Shown here one piece after another: positions 34,075 through 41,989 of a DNA stretch of 64,000 nucleotides. Origin of the DNA: Bin25 sp026709415 (GTDB taxonomy: Bacteria; Bacteroidota; Bacteroidia; Flavobacteriales; Flavobacteriaceae). Made by a program: the position numbers and the translations under genes. The notes under the pieces are model-generated. The model did not search any database, had not been told where the DNA came from, and saw nothing but the letters and a program-made list of their open reading frames with translations. The DNA is taken from NCBI GenBank assembly GCA_965200045.1, contig OZ241330.1, positions 1,178,001-1,242,000 of the forward strand, given 5' to 3'. Within the stretch, counting starts at the first letter, position 1. Each line of letters begins with the position of its first letter.

Positions 34075-35163
34075 TTGAGTATTCCATTGAGGAGAATCAA
34101 AATTTATTACCACTTTTTGGCTCTCGTTTTGTTGACTTCGAGCCATGTTTTGGCATCATCAAAAGACCCTCAAACACGCCATGATTACAAGGCTGAAATC
34201 GAAGCTTATATTCAACACCATATATTAGATAATCACGATTTTAACCTATTCAGTTATACTAATTCTCGAGGTGAAAAAGTTTACTTTTCTATTCCACTTT
34301 TAGTGATTTTGTGGGATCGTGATGTCGGTCTTGTTAGTTTTTCCTCATCTAAATTCAAACACGGAAAAGCGCTTGTTTCGGTTAAAGGCAAGCACTATAA
34401 AGTCTATCATAGTCGAATTTATCAAACCGATGCTGAAGGTCAAATTTTATACGATCAAGAGGGAAAAGTCACCAATTACAGACCCATAGATTTTTCGATT
34501 ACCAAGAGTGTCATTTCAATTGTTTTGGTCAGCTTACTGATGTTTTGGTTCTTTTATAAACATGCCAAATCATATGAAAAAAATGATTTAATGCCTACAG
34601 GTTTGGGTCGGTTTTTAGAACCGATTATTTTATTCGTTAGAGATGAGATAGCCATCATGAGCATTGGAGAAAAACACCATCATCGATTCATGAGCTACCT
34701 ATTGACACTTTTCTTTTTTATCGTCATCTTAAATCTCATTGGTTTGTCTCCTTTTGGTATCAATGTCACGGGGAATATCGCTGTTACTTTTTGTTTGGCC
34801 ATCATCACCTTTATCATCACTAATTTTAAGGGCAATCGAAACTACTGGGCCCATATTTTTTGGATGCCAGGAGTCCCTTATTATATCAGACCGGTTTTGA
34901 TGCCCATTGAATTATTGGGTGTGTTTATCAAACCCTTCACACTCATGGTGCGTTTGTATGCCAATATGGCCGCTGGTCATATTGTTTTGATGACTTTAAT
35001 CAGTTTGATTTTTGTCTTTGATGGCGTGTTTGCCAAGGGGATGGGGTTTTTATTATCCTTTGTCATTGCTAATCTCAAAATATTAGTGGCTATTTTACAA
35101 GCCTATGTGTTTACTGTACTTTCTGCAGTATACTTTGGTTTTGCAGTGGCTGAAAAACATTAA
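34075..35163 (+). CDS. atpB: F0F1 ATP synthase subunit a
   Basis: A 362-residue subunit a with the long N-terminal extension usual in Bacteroidota, starting with a signal-like segment (FLALVLLTSSHVLA). Five or so membrane helices follow. The essential arginine facing the c-ring is Arg293 in MVRLYANMAAGH. The start is a TTG because no ATG fits ahead of the signal segment. It forms the proton half-channels of the F0 sector in the inner membrane. It is the first gene of the atpB-E-F-H-A-G operon, although atpZ and an atpI-like gene, which normally precede it, are found at 46.4-47.0 kb on the other strand. Confidence 0.95.
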   Translation: MSIPLRRIKIYYHFLALVLLTSSHVLASSKDPQTRHDYKAEIEAYIQHHILDNHDFNLFSYTNSRGEKVYFSIPLLVILWDRDVGLVSFSSSKFKHGKALVSVKGKHYKVYHSRIYQTDAEGQILYDQEGKVTNYRPIDFSITKSVISIVLVSLLMFWFFYKHAKSYEKNDLMPTGLGRFLEPIILFVRDEIAIMSIGEKHHHRFMSYLLTLFFFIVILNLIGLSPFGINVTGNIAVTFCLAIITFIITNFKGNRNYWAHIFWMPGVPYYIRPVLMPIELLGVFIKPFTLMVRLYANMAAGHIVLMTLISLIFVFDGVFAKGMGFLLSFVIANLKILVAILQAYVFTVLSAVYFGFAVAEKH

Positions 35164-35199
35164 ATAATCATATTAACAATCTTTAAATAAATAATTATT

Positions 35200-35391
35200 A
35201 TGGAAATTCCGGAAATTGTAGGTGCAGGCCTCATTGTTATCGGTGTGGGTATCGGTGTGGGTGCTATAGGTAGAGGAGCTACTGAAGCCATTGGTCGTCA
35301 ACCTGATGCCTTTGGTAAAATCAATATTGCCATGCTCATTGCAGCCGCATTGGTGGAAGGTATTGGTTTTGCAGCTCTCTTTTTGGCTTAA
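35200..35391 (+). CDS. atpE: F0F1 ATP synthase subunit c
   Basis: A 63-residue two-helix protein with the GRQPDA polar loop (residues 32-37) and the ion-binding Glu53 in AALVEGIGF. The Gly-rich first helix (IGVGIGVGAIG) is typical. It builds the rotating c-ring. It lies 36 bp after atpB and 15 bp before atpF. Confidence 0.96.
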   Translation: MEIPEIVGAGLIVIGVGIGVGAIGRGATEAIGRQPDAFGKINIAMLIAAALVEGIGFAALFLA

Positions 35392-35406
35392 TTGGGTTAG
35401 ACTTTT

Positions 35407-35907
35407 ATGGAAAAGTTGATCACAGAGTTTTCGATTGGTCTGTTTTTCTGGCAATCGCTGATTTTTCTAATCATCCTTTTTGTTTTAAAGCGTTATGCCT
35501 GGAAGCCTATACTTTCAGCCGTAAAGCAACGTGAAGAGACGATTAAAGGATCACTTGAAGAAGCTAGAAAAGTCAAAAAAGAAATGGCCGATCTTCAATC
35601 GGAAAACAAAAAAGTTCTCAAAGAGGCCTATCAACAGCGTGATGAAATATTACGACTAGCCAACAATTCTAGTGCTCAAATCATCAATTCAGCTAAAGAA
35701 GAAGCTCGATTGGAAGCTCAAAAAATCCTGCAAAATGCCTACAGTGATATCGAAGCTGAAAAGCAAAATGCACTTTCAGACCTTAAAGGTCACGTGGGTG
35801 AAATTGCTTTGTTGATTGCAAAAAAAGTATTGGAAGATGATCTTTCCGATGATAAAAAGCAGCAAAAATTGATTGAAAATCTATTAAAAGATTTCAGTTT
35901 GAACTAA
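35407..35907 (+). CDS. atpF: F0F1 ATP synthase subunit b
   Basis: A 166-residue protein with one N-terminal membrane helix (about residues 10-27, FFWQSLIFLIILFVL) and a long charged helix that dimerises as the peripheral stalk. Its stop abuts the atpH start. Order and size are as expected. Confidence 0.95.
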   Translation: MEKLITEFSIGLFFWQSLIFLIILFVLKRYAWKPILSAVKQREETIKGSLEEARKVKKEMADLQSENKKVLKEAYQQRDEILRLANNSSAQIINSAKEEARLEAQKILQNAYSDIEAEKQNALSDLKGHVGEIALLIAKKVLEDDLSDDKKQQKLIENLLKDFSLN

Positions 35908-36444
35908 ATGAAATCATCTATTGTTGCTCAACGGTATGCAAAAGCATTTTATGACTTTGCTATAGAAAAAAACAAGACTTCTGAATTTGTCTCGGAGTGT
36001 GCGTTTTTATATCGATTAGTCAACGAATCTTTTGAGTTGCAACAACTTTTGAAATCTTCACCTCATTCTTTACAAAAGAGAAAAGAGATATTACTTGAAT
36101 TGGTCAAAAACCCATCGGAAATTTTATTGAAAATATTAGATCTTTTGACATCAAACAATCGATTGGACATAATTCAAGAAATTTCAAATCAAGTCATCAA
36201 AATGGATTACCAGGCTAAGGGAATAGTCAAAGTGAATGTCACAACGGCTTTCAAACTCAATGAAACTTTAAAAAACCAAGTCCACAAAACCATCGATCAG
36301 CTCGTGAAAGGTCAAGTTGAATTGAACAATCGCATCGATTCAAAAATTATTGGAGGGTTTATTTTAAATTTCAAAGATTTACAATATGATGCTAGTATTG
36401 CCCATAAAGTCAATGACATTAAAAACACAATAGTTCAAACTTAA
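35908..36444 (+). CDS. atpH: F0F1 ATP synthase subunit delta
   Basis: A 178-residue delta subunit (OSCP). It has the N-terminal VAQRYAKAFYDFA helix and the C-terminal family signature DSKIIGGFILNF. It links the peripheral stalk to the top of F1. It follows atpF without a gap and precedes atpA by 15 bp. Confidence 0.95.
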   Translation: MKSSIVAQRYAKAFYDFAIEKNKTSEFVSECAFLYRLVNESFELQQLLKSSPHSLQKRKEILLELVKNPSEILLKILDLLTSNNRLDIIQEISNQVIKMDYQAKGIVKVNVTTAFKLNETLKNQVHKTIDQLVKGQVELNNRIDSKIIGGFILNFKDLQYDASIAHKVNDIKNTIVQT

Positions 36445-36459
36445 TTTTATAGTATAAAC

Positions 36460-38055
36460 ATGGAAAAGATAAAACCATCTGAGATATCGTCGATTCTAAA
36501 ATCTCAATTAAAAGATGCGGATATTTCTCAAAAAATGGAAGAAACCGGATTGGTTCTTGAAGTGGGTGATGGTATTGCTAGAGTATTTGGTCTGTCTCAA
36601 GTTCAATATGGAGAATTAGTCAAATTTGAAAGTGGGGTAGAAGGCATGGTGCTTAATTTAGAGCTCGATCATGTGGGAGTGGTCCTTTTAGAGCCTTCCA
36701 TTGAAATCAAAGAAGGCGATAAAGTCACTAGAACCAAACGCATTGCCTCTATTAGAGTAGGAGAAGGGTTGGTAGGACGAGTTATTAATACCCTGGGGCA
36801 TCCCATTGATGGAAAAGGACCGATTGAAGGCCAATTATATGAAATGCCACTGGAAAGAAAAGCTCCCGGTGTGATCTACAGACAACCCGTTAACGAACCC
36901 TTACAAACGGGTATCAAGGCCATTGACTCTATGATTCCTATCGGCCGTGGACAAAGAGAATTAGTCATCGGTGATCGACAAACTGGAAAAACAACCGTCT
37001 GTATCGACACGATATTGAATCAAAAAGAATTTTATGATTCTGGAGAACCCGTCTACTGTATCTATGTGGCTATTGGACTCAAAGCATCAACGGTTGCTTC
37101 GATTGTCAAAACCCTTCATGACTATGGTGCCATGGCATACACCACGGTGATTGTTGCTTCGGCATCAGATCCTGCTCCCATGCAAGTTTATGCTCCTTTT
37201 GCTGGAGCCTCCATCGGCGAGTACTTTAGAGATTTGGGCAAGCCAGCATTGATTGTTTATGATGATTTGTCCAAACAAGCCGTTGCCTATCGAGAAGTAT
37301 CGCTATTATTAAGAAGACCTCCCGGTCGAGAAGCTTATCCTGGAGATGTCTTTTATCTTCATTCCCGTTTGTTGGAAAGAGCCGCTAAAGTCATCAATAA
37401 TGATGATATCGCTCAACAAATGAATGATTTACCCAGTAGTATTAAAGACAAAGTAAAGGGTGGTGGATCGCTGACCGCTTTACCGATCATTGAAACGCAA
37501 GCTGGCGATGTTTCAGCCTATATTCCAACAAACGTTATTTCCATTACGGATGGTCAAATATTTTTAGAAACGGATTTATTCAATGCTGGAATTCGCCCAG
37601 CCATTAATGTGGGTATTTCTGTATCAAGGGTTGGGGGTAGTGCTCAAATCAAAACGATGAAAGCGGTGGCTGGTACATTAAAAATCAACCAAGCACAATT
37701 CCGCGAATTCGAAGCTTTTGCCCAATTTGGTTCTGATTTAGACAAACAAACTTCGATGATTATTGAAAAAGGAAAGAGGAACGTCGAAATTTTAAAACAA
37801 GATCAAAACGATTCTTATCCGGTTGAAGAGCAAATCGCCATTATTTATTCAGGAACTCAAGGTTTAATTTCAGAAATCCCATTGGATCGTGTGAAAGATT
37901 TTGAAAGGGCTTTATTGAATGAACTCAGAGAAAATCACAACGATTTATTAAAAAGCTTAAAAACCACCCCACTTGAAGGAAGAAAATTGCCAGAAAAAAT
38001 TGCCAAAGCTTTAGAAACCGTCATCGATCAAATCGTCAATCAATACAATACGTAA
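36460..38055 (+). CDS. atpA: F0F1 ATP synthase subunit alpha
   Basis: A 531-residue alpha subunit. The P-loop GDRQTGKTT begins at residue 171, the PAINVGISVSRVGG signature of ATP synthase alpha/beta subunits is present, and the DELSD-like region appears as VYDDLSKQAVAYR. It is a regulatory nucleotide-binding subunit of F1. No truncation or frameshift is visible. Confidence 0.97.
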   Translation: MEKIKPSEISSILKSQLKDADISQKMEETGLVLEVGDGIARVFGLSQVQYGELVKFESGVEGMVLNLELDHVGVVLLEPSIEIKEGDKVTRTKRIASIRVGEGLVGRVINTLGHPIDGKGPIEGQLYEMPLERKAPGVIYRQPVNEPLQTGIKAIDSMIPIGRGQRELVIGDRQTGKTTVCIDTILNQKEFYDSGEPVYCIYVAIGLKASTVASIVKTLHDYGAMAYTTVIVASASDPAPMQVYAPFAGASIGEYFRDLGKPALIVYDDLSKQAVAYREVSLLLRRPPGREAYPGDVFYLHSRLLERAAKVINNDDIAQQMNDLPSSIKDKVKGGGSLTALPIIETQAGDVSAYIPTNVISITDGQIFLETDLFNAGIRPAINVGISVSRVGGSAQIKTMKAVAGTLKINQAQFREFEAFAQFGSDLDKQTSMIIEKGKRNVEILKQDQNDSYPVEEQIAIIYSGTQGLISEIPLDRVKDFERALLNELRENHNDLLKSLKTTPLEGRKLPEKIAKALETVIDQIVNQYNT

Positions 38056-38058
38056 TCG

Positions 38059-38919
38059 GTGTCCAATTTAAAAGAAATACGCAGTCGGATTTCTTCGGTT
38101 GATTCCACGAAAAAAATCACTCGAGCCATGAAAATGGTGTCGTCTGCCAAATTAAAAAAGGCTCAAAGAGAAATTACTGCCGTGCGTCCCTATGCCGAAA
38201 AATTCAATGAATTGGTTACGGAATTTGGTAGTAGATTGGATTCGGACATCAAAAGTCCATATACCAATTTGAGAACAGAAAAGAAAGTTTTGTTGATTCC
38301 CATCACTTCTAATCGAGGATTATGTGGAGCATTCAATACCAATGTAGCCAAACGAGCCAGAAAATTAATCAGTCAAGAGGAGGCCAATAAAGATGTTGAA
38401 TTGATGGTCATTGGGAAAAAAGGTCAAGAATTGCTTTCAAAACAGGCAACCATTGTGGAAAGCCATACAGCCATTTTTGATGATTTAAGTTATTCAAATT
38501 CAGTTGATATCATTCAACCTGTTATGAATTTGTACAAAGAAGAAAAAATTGACAAAGTCCTTCTTTTATACAATCGATTCAAGAATGTGGCCACTCAAGA
38601 ATTAATTGTTGAACAGTTTTTACCCATTAGCCCCCCTCCTTCAGAAAAAGGTCAAAGTTCAAACTTTATTTATGAACCTAGCATCCAAAAAATCGTTCAA
38701 GAAATATTGCCTAAGGCTTTAAAGATTCAGTTTTATAAATCCCTGAGGGATTCGTTGGCTGCAGAACAAGCGGCTCGAATGACAGCCATGCATATTGCCA
38801 CTGAAAATGCTACTGAGGTTTTGGATCAATTGAAACTAACCTATAATAAAGCTAGACAAGCCGCCATCACGGCAGAAATACTGGAAATTGTCAGTGGAGC
38901 GGAAGCGCTCAACAGTTAA
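38059..38919 (+). CDS. atpG: F0F1 ATP synthase subunit gamma
   Basis: A 286-residue gamma subunit, the central rotor. The N-terminal helix ends with ITRAMKMVSSAKLKKAQ, a core LIPITSNRGLCGAFN follows, and the C-terminal helix ends LTYNKARQAAITAEILEIVSGAEAL, of which only the hallmark pieces are quoted. The start is a GTG 3 bp after atpA. The operon stops here: atpD and atpC are not in the window, which is normal for Bacteroidota, where they form a separate unit. Confidence 0.96.
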   Translation: MSNLKEIRSRISSVDSTKKITRAMKMVSSAKLKKAQREITAVRPYAEKFNELVTEFGSRLDSDIKSPYTNLRTEKKVLLIPITSNRGLCGAFNTNVAKRARKLISQEEANKDVELMVIGKKGQELLSKQATIVESHTAIFDDLSYSNSVDIIQPVMNLYKEEKIDKVLLLYNRFKNVATQELIVEQFLPISPPPSEKGQSSNFIYEPSIQKIVQEILPKALKIQFYKSLRDSLAAEQAARMTAMHIATENATEVLDQLKLTYNKARQAAITAEILEIVSGAEALNS

Positions 38920-38964
38920 AACCTTTATAATTTTTAGTATCATTGGAGAATAAATTTCATTGAT

Positions 38965-39504
38965 ATGAAAAGCGTTGTCCTTATTGCTGGTACCAATAGT
39001 TCGAATTCTATCAATAGAACCCTATTGAAATATGCTGCTAGTCAACTCAAAAACGCATCATTTAAGGAATTATTGATGACCGATTTCGAACTGCCTTTGT
39101 ATGGGATTGACTATGAAAAGCAGAACGGCATCCCACCACTAGCCCATCAATTCAAATTAGAAATCAAAGCTTGTGATGGCATTCTCATTTCATTGGCAGA
39201 ACATAACGGAGCCTATACAGTGGCTTTTAAAAATATCCTCGATTGGATTTCTAGAATAGAAACCGATGTTTGGGTGAAAAAACCCATGTTGGTCATGGCC
39301 ACCTCACCTGGAAAACGAGGCGCTATAGGGGTTTTGGGGATGTTTTACAGTAGATATACCTTAGTGAATGAAAACCTATTAGGCAAATTTTCGTTGCCCT
39401 ATTTTCTGAAAAATTTTGATACCTCCAAAAATTCATTAAAAGAGCCCTACCAATCTGAATTAGGGTCATTGATTGAAAGGTTTCAATTGGTGATGGATTC
39501 ATGA
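38965..39504 (+). CDS. NAD(P)H-dependent FMN reductase-family protein
   Basis: A 179-residue flavodoxin-fold protein. The flavin phosphate loop appears as GTNSSNSINRTLL near residues 9-21, and the second family signature is EHNGAYTVAFKNILDWISR. It would reduce FMN or act on quinones/azo compounds in the cytoplasm. It starts 45 bp after atpG in the same direction and is followed by a terminator, so it may be read from the atp operon. Confidence 0.88.
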   Translation: MKSVVLIAGTNSSNSINRTLLKYAASQLKNASFKELLMTDFELPLYGIDYEKQNGIPPLAHQFKLEIKACDGILISLAEHNGAYTVAFKNILDWISRIETDVWVKKPMLVMATSPGKRGAIGVLGMFYSRYTLVNENLLGKFSLPYFLKNFDTSKNSLKEPYQSELGSLIERFQLVMDS

Positions 39505-39575
39505 TCGAATAGCAACAAAACATTTATGAACGAGGTAAAAGAGACTGAATGAGTCCCTATCATTATGGACTGTCA

Positions 39576-39598
39576 AAGAATGATTGTCGTTCTTTTTT
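39576..39598 (+). terminator. Rho-independent terminator after the FMN reductase gene
   Basis: AAGAATGA (39576-39583) pairs with TCGTTCTT (39587-39594), allowing one G-T pair, around a 3-base loop, and more T residues follow. Confidence 0.7.
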
Positions 39599-39821
39599 GC
39601 TGTAAATAATAATCATACTATCAAAAATAAACTAAAATAGTATACCGGAATGATGAAGTTTCAGGAGACATCATTTGAGTAGATATAGAAGTTTATCAAT
39701 CAATGTTAGTTACATGAAATCAGTGAAATGGCACTTAAAATTCCCCCATCCTCATATGTTTCAAAAAAGATTGGGTGAAGCAAATTGGAGTTCTTTTTTT
39801 TTTGGATAAAAAACGCGCCAT

Positions 39822-40028
39822 GTTCAACTATCTAGTGCAACAACAACTTGTTTTGAAATGAGGTATTTATGGGAAATGGTTGACTCCCATTCTTTACATT
39901 CGTTTCAAACAAATAGCTTGGCATATAACGACATTTCACAATCGATAGGAAACACTTGAATGGGCCCTAATAACCTTCCAGTCAAATAATTGACTGCGAA
40001 TTTTAATTGTTGCACTAGATAGTTGAAC
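39822..40028. mobile_element. MITE-like element, 207 bp, with perfect 22-bp terminal inverted repeats
   Basis: The right end contains GTTGCACTAGATAGTTGAAC (40009-40028) plus TT further in. The left end (39822-39843) is the exact complement over all 22 bases. The interior has no complete ORF. The element abuts the broken 3' end of the gene at 40032. No target duplication is obvious. A lone copy of the same end is at 3181-3205. It is likely a non-autonomous element or the shrunken remains of an IS. Confidence 0.75.
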
Positions 40029-40031
40029 TTA

Positions 40032-40340
40032 TCAATTATATTTTGTGTCGATATGATCAATCACCTTTAAATCACTTATGTTATTGGTTGGAGAGTAACT
40101 GTCAGGTCTAAAATCCTTTTTATCCTTTCTCTTTTCTAAATCAAGTTCAATCCAACTATACTTGTAGGATTTAATATCAGTCTTTGATTTTAAACCCTCC
40201 AAAAAATCACGAGTCACTGGATAAATTCTTATCCATTCTCCATGTACCGAAATTCCTGCTACACAAACCAAGTCTTCTTGATGTTTTTCTGACATAGTAG
40301 GATAAGCTAGAACTGTAAGTAGAACTTTTTTAAGAGCCGA
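40032..40340 (-). pseudogene. Truncated gene for an uncharacterised protein, cut by the MITE-like element
   Basis: The minus-strand frame reads LLTVLAYPTMSEKHQEDL, then VCVAGISVHGEWIRIYPV and WIELDLEKRKD, and ends five bases from the MITE end. The pattern of a conserved A-Y-P segment followed by W-I-R-I-Y-P-V resembles an uncharacterised family that I remember being found beside DUF488 genes; I cannot name it. An internal ATG (40295) gives an 87-residue ORF, but the conserved part begins upstream of it without a start codon. Both ends are therefore damaged. Confidence 0.5.
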
Positions 40341-40342
40341 TT

Positions 40343-40510
40343 TTAAATGTGTTTGAGTTCATATGTCCATTTAGAATTGGAGACAATACTTTCAGCTAAA
40401 TATTTTCGATGACATTTATATATATCAGTTTCGAAGCAAGTCAAAGCCACTCGATGATAGATTTTTAATAAATTAAAGATTTTTTCTTGAGTGGGAAAAG
40501 TCTTTTTTAA
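40343..40510 (-). pseudogene. C-terminal fragment of a DUF488-family gene
   Basis: The minus strand encodes a segment ending in a TAA at 40343: VALTCFETDIYKCHRKYLAE followed by SIVSNSKWTYELKHI. The Cys-Phe-Glu and C-H-R-K elements are the C-terminal signature of DUF488 proteins. The N-terminal part is gone; the break is at the repeat at 40509-40526. It immediately precedes the truncated gene at 40032 on the same strand, as in intact operons of the two families. Confidence 0.55.
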
Positions 40511-40526
40511 AGGGAGTTATATACTC
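40509..40526 (+). repeat. Solitary end related to the second MITE-like element
   Basis: AAAGGGAGTTATATACTC differs from the left end at 41503 (AAAGGGAACTATATACTT) at three positions. It sits where the DUF488 fragment breaks off. Confidence 0.5.
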
Positions 40527-40810
40527 TAATACGCAGAACTTCTATTTCTAAAAAAAGAGACCAAAATCCGATTAAAAAATGGATCGTTGTCTTTCTTCAT
40601 TGATTCGCTTTTACCTTTCAGGCTCGATTGTGAGGCTTCGCCTCTGCTCCTTTTCAGCAAAGTTGGGGGTTTTTAACCCCTTGGCTAATCGTTCCGCTCC
40701 CAAATGAATTTCTTTGGGAATGATTTGGTTGTTGTTTCTACCCCCGTATCTTGACTTATCCGACAACTGAATAAGTTGAAGTTTTTATTTTTGTTAAAAA
40801 ATCATTCGTC
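40527..40810. other. Intergenic stretch without a recognised gene
   Basis: Only a GC-richer patch is visible, with a small possible hairpin (GGGG, TTTTTAA, CCCC near 40663) that lacks a T-tail. No ORF of note. Confidence 0.4.
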
Positions 40811-41119
40811 ATGTTAACCAAAGAGCAACAAAAAATTGTGATTGAGTCCATGAGGTCTTATGATCCCATTCGGATTGCTTACAATGCTTGGGATTCCAAA
40901 AAAGATTTTATCGAATTACTTTATGATTTCAATGAAGAAGTCGATTTAATGGACACCACCCACATCATCTTAGATTTAGAAGATGCTTTTGGGTGTGAGG
41001 TGAACTTAGTCCATTATGATTGTATTAACCGATTTTCTAAAGAACGAGTCTTAGGGGAAGCCATTGAGTTTTTTAATGAACGAAATACTACAAGAGAAGT
41101 TGCAGGAACGATTGGATAA
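40811..41119 (+). CDS. MNT-like nucleotidyltransferase homologue lacking the catalytic GSxAR motif
   Basis: The 102-residue product begins LTKEQQKIVIESMRSYDPIR and later has LLYDFNEEVDLMDTTHI and LEDAFGCEVNLV, both typical of minimal nucleotidyltransferases. The central catalytic strand should read GxxGSxARGE...SDxD, but here it is IAYNAWDSKKDFIE. Five residues, the Gly-Ser and the second Asp are missing. No simple frameshift restores it. The protein should be inactive as a nucleotidyltransferase, so the HEPN-MNT pair has probably lost its antitoxin activity. It overlaps the HEPN reading frame by 44 bp. Confidence 0.6.
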   Translation: MLTKEQQKIVIESMRSYDPIRIAYNAWDSKKDFIELLYDFNEEVDLMDTTHIILDLEDAFGCEVNLVHYDCINRFSKERVLGEAIEFFNERNTTREVAGTIG

Positions 41120-41428
41120 TATCCAATCATTTTATAATGATGGCATTGGGTCATCAAACCGATTCAAAACAAAGATCATTTCCTATCGGATTTAAAAAAT
41201 CAGAAATTAATTTATTTTCAATCATTTTTGATTAGTGAGGAAATAAGAATGATAGCCAATGAGATCTATCCTCCTATAAAGGAAAAATATCCCAATATTG
41301 AATGGCGAGCTTTCACTCGAATTCGCAATCGAATCGCACATCACTATCCGACATTAAGAGATAAAGAGATGTTTGGCTTTGTGAAAAACCATGTCCTTCC
41401 TTTAGAAAAAGAGTTTGCCTTATCTTAG
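41076..41428 (+). pseudogene. HEPN-domain toxin gene with a frameshift
   Basis: The ATG at 41076 overlaps the end of the MNT-like gene, as in HEPN-MNT operons. The first frame (MNEILQEKLQERLDNIQSFY) ends near 41193. The continuing frame reads HFLSDLKNQKLIYFQSFLI and on to IRNRIAHHYPTLRDKEMFG, which contains the HEPN RxxxxH motif (RNRIAHH). One frameshift near 41140 separates the halves. Loss of both the nucleotidyltransferase motif and the HEPN frame suggests the whole module is dead. Confidence 0.65.
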
Positions 41429-41501
41429 AAAATACATTCAATCGCAACAGAGAGAAAATAAGGTCGATACTTAAACGACTCGATAAGTGATTTTATTAAA
41501 A

Positions 41502-41668
41502 AAAGGGAACTATATACTTATTAAAAATCAATCAGATGAGTTGTGATACTCCCCAATTTTACCCAAAAGGAATCCATCAACATCGGGAAAGAACTGTCTA
41601 ATAGTTGATTCTGAGCAAAGATTCTTTACAGAAAAGTAGTCCCGTGTAATTAAAGTATATAGTTCCTT
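41502..41668. mobile_element. Second MITE-like element, about 165 bp
   Basis: The ends GGAACTATATACTT (41506-41519) and AAGTATATAGTTCC (41652-41665) are perfect 14-bp inverted repeats that extend imperfectly outward (AAAG/CTTT-like). The interior has no gene. The left end resembles the solitary copy at 40509. Confidence 0.6.
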
Positions 41669-41720
41669 AACGATTTATCAAGAATTAGAAGCGAAATTCG
41701 GACAATTATTCCATCAAACG

Positions 41721-41930
41721 GTGCCTGCGATGAAAGTGAATATCCAAGAGATTTTCCCCGAATACCAACAAGAATCATACACCAAACCGATCCACCAATC
41801 GAGTTCATCTCGTATCTTTACCATATCAAAATCTAATCCTATTAACACACCTAAAGAAGGCAACTATATAAATGTGTTTCAACCAAGCAAAAACAAGCGT
41901 TTTTTACGCACCCTTATCACCACCGTGTAA
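41721..41930 (+). CDS. Small ORF upstream of fic; uncertain
   Basis: The frame encodes 69 residues from a GTG and is open further upstream (IYQELEAKFGQLFHQTV), reaching into the MITE-like element. It ends inside the hairpin at 41895-41938. No family is recognised. It could be the tail of a gene whose start was replaced by the element, or a partner of the Fic protein. Confidence 0.25.
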   Translation: MPAMKVNIQEIFPEYQQESYTKPIHQSSSSRIFTISKSNPINTPKEGNYINVFQPSKNKRFLRTLITTV

Positions 41931-41938
41931 AAAACGCT
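41895..41938. promoter_or_regulatory. Hairpin upstream of the Fic gene
   Basis: AAGCGTTTTTTAC (41895-41907) pairs perfectly with GTAAAAAACGCTT (41926-41938) around an 18-base loop, 52 bp before the fic start. It may be an operator or an attenuator-like structure. Confidence 0.45.
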
Positions 41939-41989
41939 TATTTTTACGCGGTTCCATCACATCATGTATACTCGGGTTCATCACCTAAT

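Noticed and set aside
38920..38964. Missing atpD and atpC after atpG as an anomaly
   Set aside because: In Bacteroidota these two genes normally form a separate operon, so their absence here is expected.
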